Positions 58,086 to 64,000 of a stretch of DNA of 64,000 nucleotides are shown here, piece by piece. A program made the position numbers and the translations under genes. The notes beneath the pieces were generated by a model. It saw nothing but the letters and a program-made list of their open reading frames with translations, had not been told where the DNA came from and searched no databases. Where the stretch lies: the NCBI GenBank assembly GCA_013400975.1, contig WBMZ01010267.1, positions 1 to 64,000 on the forward strand, written 5' to 3'. The stretch is from Atrichornis clamosus. Taxonomy: Eukaryota > Chordata > Aves > Passeriformes > Menuridae. The first letter of the stretch is position 1; each line of letters starts with the position of its first letter.

Positions 58086-58297
58086 GAGAGGGGATTTGGA
58101 TGGGATTTTGGGAAGGAATCCTTCCCTGCGAGGGTGGCGAGGCCCTGGCACAGGTTGCGGAGGGAACTGTTGGATGCCCCATCCCTGAAAGTGCCCAAGG
58201 CCAGGTTGGAGCAACCTGGGATAGTGGGAGGTGTCCCTGCCCATGGCAGGGGGTGGGATGGGATGAGTTTTAAGGTCCCTCCCCACCGAAACCATCA
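58086..58297 (+). mobile_element. CR1 LINE 3' end
   Basis: GGATTTGGATGGGATTTTGG, CAAGGCCAGGTTGGAGCAAC and GGTGTCCCTGCCCATGGCAG lead to CCACCGAAACCATC. Confidence 0.93.
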
Positions 58298-58370
58298 GCA
58301 GGGAGAGGGCTGGGGCTGGCCTGCACCTGTGTGTGCTGTCCTGAACCTCCTCCCACCGCCAGAAGTGCAG

Positions 58371-58467
58371 GGAGAAAACACAGGGAGAAAACACAGGGAG
58401 AAAACACAGGGAGAAGACACAGGGAGAAGACACAGGGAGAAAACACAGGGAGAAAACACAGGGAGAC
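58371..58467 (+). repeat. 13-bp tandem repeat
   Basis: About seven copies of AGGGAGAAAACAC occur, two with AGGGAGAAGACAC. Confidence 0.95.
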
Positions 58468-59158
58468 AGGCACTCCTTGGGCTTTGAGTTCCTCGCTTTT
58501 GCCCAGGCGGCTCTGGGTACCCCTGTGCCTGCTCAGGGGGCAGGGAGGGGACACCTGGGTGCCCTGGGAAGGGGCAGCAGAGCAGAACTCCCAACACAGC
58601 CCAGGCTCTTCCGCTCCCCCCCTTTGTGCGCAGCGCTGCTGGAACACCCTGCTGGCTTTGGCTGCTGGAACCACCTCCTCCTCCTCCTGTGGCAGGAGCC
58701 AATTTCAGACTTGGACGCCACAAAATGAATCCGTGGCTTTGTGGCAGGGCCGGGCTCAGTGGGATGGGAGGGTGCGGCAGATCTGGCTCTTTTTTTTTTT
58801 GGCTGCCCACAGGTGAATTTTGCAGCTCCCGGGCTTTTCTGAGCCTCCACGCTCCCTTCCTTTCTCATCCACGCTTTTCCTGGCCCCGGCCCTCTCCCAG
58901 CCTGGCACCCCCTGCCCAAAGCCCTCGTCCCGAGGGAGGCAGGTGGATTCCGAGCATTCCTGGCTCCAAGGCCGTGGGTGCTGGGGGGGTTCCTGCCCCT
59001 CTGGCTGAGCGAGGAGGGGTTTGGAGCACTGGAGCGTGGCAGAGGAGCCTTGTCACACATCACAGAACAGACGGAAATCTCTTCTCTCTGCACAAGGAGA
59101 AATCTTTGTACCTGGCTGCTCGTTTGGTGAGCAGCTGCTCACTTTTAATTACACGGTG

Positions 59159-59189
<31 letters not shown>

Positions 59190-61154
59190 GTTTGGGGGTC
59201 TCTTGCTGCAGCACAGGCTGAGCACCAACCTCGTGCAGGGGCTGCTCTTCCAGGATTCTGGGCAATCCATGCTTCCCTGGTTTTCCCTGACTGGCTCAGG
59301 GGATCCAGCAGTGATTACTTTACATTTTTGGCTTCCCCTTCCCTTTTTTTTCTTCCTCGTACTCACACCCTGTGACAACAAAGCAGCATCCCAGGAGCCA
59401 GGATTGGGAGGGAGCCTCGTCCCATGTCCCAGCCCGGCTTTCCCGCTGCTTCCCTGCCTGGATTTGCCCCCTGAGCAGCAGAACAGAGCCAAAGCAGCTC
59501 CGGGGTTGCTCTGGAGAGGGGAGGGCTGCTCAGCAGAGCTGCTCAGAGGCCGAGCAGGCGGGGAGGTGGGAGCCGTGATCAGACACCACTTCCGAGCTCC
59601 TGGGAGCGTTTTCTCCTCCGTCTGCCCCCTCTCCTCTCCTCCAGGGGATCCATCGAGGCATTTTTGTGTTGCGCGGTGGAGGGGGAGGAGATGGGGGCAC
59701 TGCTGGGGTGTCCCTGTTTTTCCCTGGAGCAGCTCCTTGCTAAGCTTAGATCCCGAAGCTTTCCACCCTCACATCTCCCAGGATTTTCCTCCTGGGATGC
59801 CCTCCCTGTGTTTGATACTTCGGATGGAGCACGGAGGGAGAGCAAAGGACACCAGGAGGCCCAGGGCTGGCTCAGGCACCCAGGGGATCAGCAAAACCCT
59901 TGCACGGAGCATCAGTGGGCCTTGGGGCGCCCTGGGAACCTGGGAAAGGTTTTCCGAGGACAACGTGCAGGCTCTGGATGGTGCAGCCGGTCCTGCTGCA
60001 GCCGGGGAGGAGCCGTGACTCCCCCCAGGCACCCAGGGGCTGCTGCAGCCCCGCTTCCCTGTCCAGGGTCTCTGATCTCCAGGGACTGGGAGCACTGCCG
60101 TGCACAGCGTGGCCTCTCGGGCAGGTGGGAGCAGGTGAGAAAGCTCCCAGGTGGATTTTTCCTGGGTTTTGCCTCCCTCCCTGGCGCGGGCTCTGCTGTC
60201 CCTGCCCTGGGCTGTGGGGGGGGGTTTGGGGGTCTCTGTGTGTGTGTCGGGGTGCAGGCAGGGCAGCGGGATCCTGCCTGCTCCCATCCCACGGGGAGTG
60301 CTGTCCAAACTCTTCCTGTTGCCCGAGGAGTCCCATGAATCCCACAGGGATCAGGAGCCGTGACAGTGCCCAGAGCTGCTCTCGCAGGGGCTCCTGACTG
60401 GTTCATGGGACTCTGTGAAGAGATTTGCTTTGCAGCACTGGATGTGATGGTTGAGACCCCGGAACGTGGGATGTTTTCAGCTCCTCCCCGCCCCACCGTT
60501 CCCTGCTGCTCCGGCACCCCCTTCCCGTGCTCCCTCCCGCATCCCTGCCCATCCCGGCCTCCAGCACAGCTTTAGATCTTCCAGCTGATCAGCTTTTTGC
60601 CTTGCTGCCCACCTCTCCTGGCCTGTGGAGTCAGTTTTCCTCCTGCTCCTCCTTTGTCCACCTGGGACATCTCCTTTCCTGGCTGGGGATGGGACGCAGT
60701 GACGACTTTCCTGCTCACCGGGGGGGATTTCTGGGATGGCTTTTAGCAGCAAAGAGTTTTTGGATGCAGCTGGGCCGGAAAAGGTTGGAGTTGGTGACCA
60801 CCACGTTTCTGGGCTTTTCCTTGCTGTGTATCCATGAGATACAGGAGCAAAGAGTGTGTTTGGAGCTGCTGCTGTGGTCCTGGGAGGAGATTCCCTGTGC
60901 TCCCAGGAGGAGGTCCCTGGCTTCCCGGAGTCTCTGGCACGTGTGGAGCTGTGGAAGCAAGATTTGAGGAGCTGGGAGTGTCACAGAGGCTCCCGGGCTG
61001 GGGGTGGATTCCAAACGTCCTCTCGGCTTCTTAAGGACCTTCCACCCTTAGAACCTGGAAAGCTCTGAAGTGGTTTTGGGGACTTGTTCTGGAATCTTTG
61101 GAGACCGTGGATTTGCCACTGCAGTGCAGCTCAGCACCGTGGCTGAGCTGGAGG

Positions 61155-61602
61155 TGAGGAGGGACCTGGAGCCAGTCCAGAGGAGGCACCAGGGTGGTCA
61201 GGGGGATGGAGCAGCTCTGCTGGGAGGAAAGGCTGGGAGAGCTGGGATTGTTCAGCCTGGAAAAGGAGAAGCTTTGGGGGGACCAAATTGTGGCCTTCCA
61301 GGACTTGAAGGAGTCACAGGAAAGGTGGACAGAGAGGATTTCCAAGGGACAGAGTGGCAGGACACAGGGAATGGCTTCCAATGGACAGAGGGTGGGTTTA
61401 GATTGGATATTGGGATGGAATTCTTGGCTGTGAGGGTGGGCAGGCCCTGGCACAGGTTGCCCAGAGCAGCTGTGGCTGCCCCTGGATCCCTGGAAGTGTC
61501 CAAGGCCGGGCTGGAGCAACCTGGGATAGTGGAAGGTGTTGGGGTTGGAACTGGATGAGCTTTAAAGCCCCTTCCAGGCCAAACCATCCCATGTTTCTGT
61601 GA
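61155..61602 (+). mobile_element. Longest CR1 LINE fragment (end of ORF2 region and 3' UTR)
   Basis: GGAAAGGCTGGGAGAGCTGG, GGGATTGTTCAGCCTGGAAA, GGTTTAGATTGGATATTGGG and CAGGTTGCCCAGAGCAGCTG occur in full CR1 order, ending CCAAACCATCCC. At about 450 bp it is still only a 5'-truncated copy without a usable reading frame. Confidence 0.93.
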
Positions 61603-61849
61603 GGTGCCACATCCCCACCCCTGGGTCCCCCTGAGCTCGGGCAGTGCCTTTGGCCGGATTTACTCTCCAGAATCACCTTGGTGACATCCATGAAATCCCT
61701 GTCCCCTGCCGTCGCAGGGACAGGGCACGAAGTGGGTGAGGACGGGCAAAACCAGGGCCTGGGGACTTGGGGCCATCACGTCCCTGAGGGTGCTCTGACC
61801 ATGCCGGGAGTGAGGCTCCAGGGAAAACTGCCGGGGTTAAGCAGAGCGG

Positions 61850-62350
61850 CGTTGGAGCCACGCGATCCGAGCGCTCCCGAGTTTTCCCTGGCGCTGCTTT
61901 TGGCCCGGCCGGGAGGCGTTTGCCCGGGGCTTTGGGGTGGATACCCAGCTCCGCCGCCTGCCTGCGGCTCTCCCCAGCCCCCCGAGCGGGACTGGGCGGC
62001 TCCTTCCCCCTGGGCGAGCCCTTCCCGGGTGATGCGATGGATGTTGGCGGCAGGGCGGGGCGGGCCGGGGGACAGGAGCCGGTGAGCGCCGCAGAGCCGC
62101 GGCTGCAGCGCCAGCCCAGCCGCTCTCCATGGCAACGGGCACCTCGCTCATGCAGAATTAATGCCGGCCCTCGCCATCCCGACACCGCATCCCGCGGGGC
62201 CGGCCCTGCCCGCTGCCCTCTCGGCACAGGGCAGCCCGGGAGCGCCTTGCCCGGCCCCGGGGAGGAGCGGCGGGAGGTGGGAGCGGGGCCGCTCCGTGAG
62301 CTCGGCGCCCGGCTGGGGCGGGAGGGGTGGGTTTGGGCGTCACAGCTCTT
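61850..62350. promoter_or_regulatory. CpG-rich block downstream of the common exon
   Basis: This is a CpG-dense segment without a recognisable exon, followed by AT-rich CTTTTAATCCACATAATAGC near 62445. It could be regulatory or simply a locally GC-rich intron segment. Confidence 0.35.
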
Positions 62351-63532
62351 CCCTCGGAGTCAGGGGGCTGCTCCCTGCTTTGTATTCCCGGTCCAGAGTG
62401 CCGCGGATGGCTCCAGCAGGGGAGCACCCGGCGTTTTCCAAACAGCTTTTAATCCACATAATAGCGTTGGATTAAAAGGCGCGTTTGTCACAGGCACTGA
62501 ATTCCTCAATTCGGGCTCTTCCCGTGAATTCCAAGCTGTGGATGCCCAGGTTCAGCCTCCAGGCGGTCCCAGAGGTGCCCTGACCTCCCTGGGATGCTCC
62601 AGGGAAGTGTCTCTCTCCATCTTCTGCGCGTGCAGGGATTTGTGGCTGTGTCTGGCAGTGTGGCTGTCACTCCTTGGGAGCCTTTCCCTTCTCCTACCTT
62701 TTCCCCCTCACTGATGACACTCTGAGCCAGGGAAGCAGGTACATCCCACCCTCCTATCTGTGGGCTGTAATTAAGTTTCCCACTGTGCTTTTCTGATTGT
62801 TTTTTCCCGAAGGGATGGGCTCCCCTGGGATCTGGAGCAGGTCCAGACTGGCAGATGCCCACCCTGCCTTCAGCAGGCAGGAATTGCTCCCTGTTTTCCC
62901 AACATCCCCCTCATCTGTGGGTGTTCAGGGCCCTCCTCATCCCTTGAGAGATTCCTGGTGAGGAGAAAGCTTCGGTCCAGGCTGGGAGGAACCAGGGCCC
63001 CTCTCCTGTGCCACTCCCAGTGTCCAGGTGCTGCTGGGAATACGGGATGGGCACTGCAGAGGGCCTGGCAGGGAGCTGTAACCCGTCACCAAACTGCTCC
63101 AGGAGCTGTTTTTTCCCTCTTTTCTGTGCACTGGGAAAGAGCAATTTCGGCATTACATTTCTGATTATTGTTATTAACTGGAGAAACATTTGGATGTGAG
63201 AGCTCGGGGCTTATGAGCTCGAGCTCCTCCGGATCTCAGAGCCCTTGAAGGCAGCTTGTTATTAATCCCTCCTTAAACTGAGCTCCTTCCCTGCTGGCCC
63301 TGGGGGGCTGCTCCTTGTTGTCTGCAGGTTCTGTGAAGGCCAGGCCTGCACGGGGAGCTGAGGCCGCTCTCCCTCCTCCCCTGTCCTCCCTGCTCTGGTC
63401 CAGGAGCCTCACAAGGTGTTTGGGATGGGGGTGGACTGAGGAGCTGGTGCAGGAGCTCTGCCTGGGATTGGGGATGCAGGGACTGAAGGAGGGCGCGGTG
63501 CAAGCAGCCTTCTCCCTGCGTGTATCCCCACG

Positions 63533-63870
63533 GTGATTCCTGCATCCCCACTGTGATTCCTGCATCCCCACAGTGATTCCTGCATCCCCCCAGTGATTCC
63601 TGCATCCCCACTGTGATTCCTGCATCCCCCCACTGATTCCTGCATCCCCACTGTGATTCCTGCATCCCCACACTGCTTCCACCATCCCCACAGTGATTCC
63701 TGCATCCCCACGGTGATTCCTGCATCCCCACGGTGATTCCTGCATCCCCACAGCAGCTCCTCCATCCCTGGACCAATTCCTGCATCCCACACCAACTCCA
63801 GCATCCCTGACCAACCCCTCTATCCCCACAGCAGCTCCCGCATCCCACACCAATTCCTGCATCCCCACCC
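63533..63870 (+). repeat. 20-bp minisatellite
   Basis: About sixteen copies of GTGATTCCTGCATCCCCACA occur, becoming degenerate after 63750 (CAGCTCCTCCATCCCT and similar). The opposite strand reads open as Gly/Met/Gln/Glu/Cys-rich frames. Confidence 0.95.
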
Positions 63871-64000
63871 TGGCTCCTCACCCCGCTGCCGAGCAGAGGG
63901 CGGCCCGTGGCCATTCCCAGGGTGGCCCTGCCCTTCCCCTCGGCCACAGAGGATCCAGTCCTGTTCCCAGCCGTCCTTCCAGCCATCTGCAGGCCCTGCT

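Larger units (their letters stand above)
55529..64000 (+). other. AGRN: AGRN intron downstream of the common exon, incomplete
   Basis: This stretch begins with donor GTGAGT and has no recognisable exon to the window end. It holds an AT-rich block with GATA and homeodomain-like sites (about 55980-56310), a 102-bp direct repeat pair, CR1 fragments at 57322-57466, 58086-58297 and 61155-61602, a 13-bp repeat at 58371-58467, a CpG-rich stretch at about 61850-62350 and a 20-bp minisatellite at 63533-63870. Confidence 0.8.

Noticed and set aside
61155..61602. Possible LINE reverse-transcriptase coding region
   Set aside because: Only the terminal part of CR1 is present, with no intact reading frame, so it is a dead 5'-truncated copy.
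63236..63986. Gly/Cys-rich minus-strand ORFs that look like EGF or antifreeze repeats
   Set aside because: They are generated by the 20-bp minisatellite; the 20-bp period shifts frame each copy and cysteine spacing follows the DNA unit only.

Overview
The window is vertebrate nuclear DNA, almost certainly from a bird. It is GC-rich with CpG islands, full of short degraded CR1 LINE 3' ends (the dominant avian retrotransposon), and dense in minisatellites, which is typical of avian microchromosomes. I cannot name the species. The only protein-coding gene I can support is the 5' part of AGRN (agrin) on the + strand. Its follistatin-like, laminin-like and LG domains must lie beyond position 64000. 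Nearly all other long open frames are chance products of GC-rich sequence or of tandem repeats without stops.

Layout: 1-6700 is upstream sequence with AT-rich candidate conserved noncoding blocks and CR1 scraps. 6700-7760 is a CpG-rich promoter region with AGRN exon 1 (7517-7708: signal peptide and start of the laminin-binding NtA domain). Intron 1 is 7709-15024. Exon 2 (15025-15286) encodes the rest of NtA. Intron 2 (15287-42971, 27.7 kb) is crowded with minisatellites, CR1 pieces, a large N gap and an intronic CpG island. A 21-nt microexon (42972-42992) would insert seven residues at the end of NtA. Intron 3 is 42993-55480. Near its 3' end a second CpG island (about 52060-53660) precedes an alternative first exon (coding 53702-53870) for the short-N-terminus, type II transmembrane form of agrin. 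A common 48-nt exon (55481-55528) follows, and from 55529 on I see intron only.

How the pieces work together: both transcript classes enter the common exon in the same phase. The upstream promoter gives secreted, laminin-binding agrin (exon 1, exon 2, optional microexon, common exon). The downstream promoter gives a membrane-anchored form (transmembrane exon, common exon) that lacks NtA and cannot contain the microexon. Splice phases agree at every junction (0, 1, 1, 1, 1).

The most notable signals outside the exons are: a microexon with SRRM4-type splicing architecture and a potential RNA stem just downstream; a 53-bp satellite array directly after exon 2, homogenised at one end and an old two-unit higher-order repeat at the other; a start-stop mini-ORF and an overlapping uORF ahead of the transmembrane start codon; a perfect TGIF/MEIS-type palindrome in an AT-rich block; and single-N joins inside repeat arrays that look like assembly faults.
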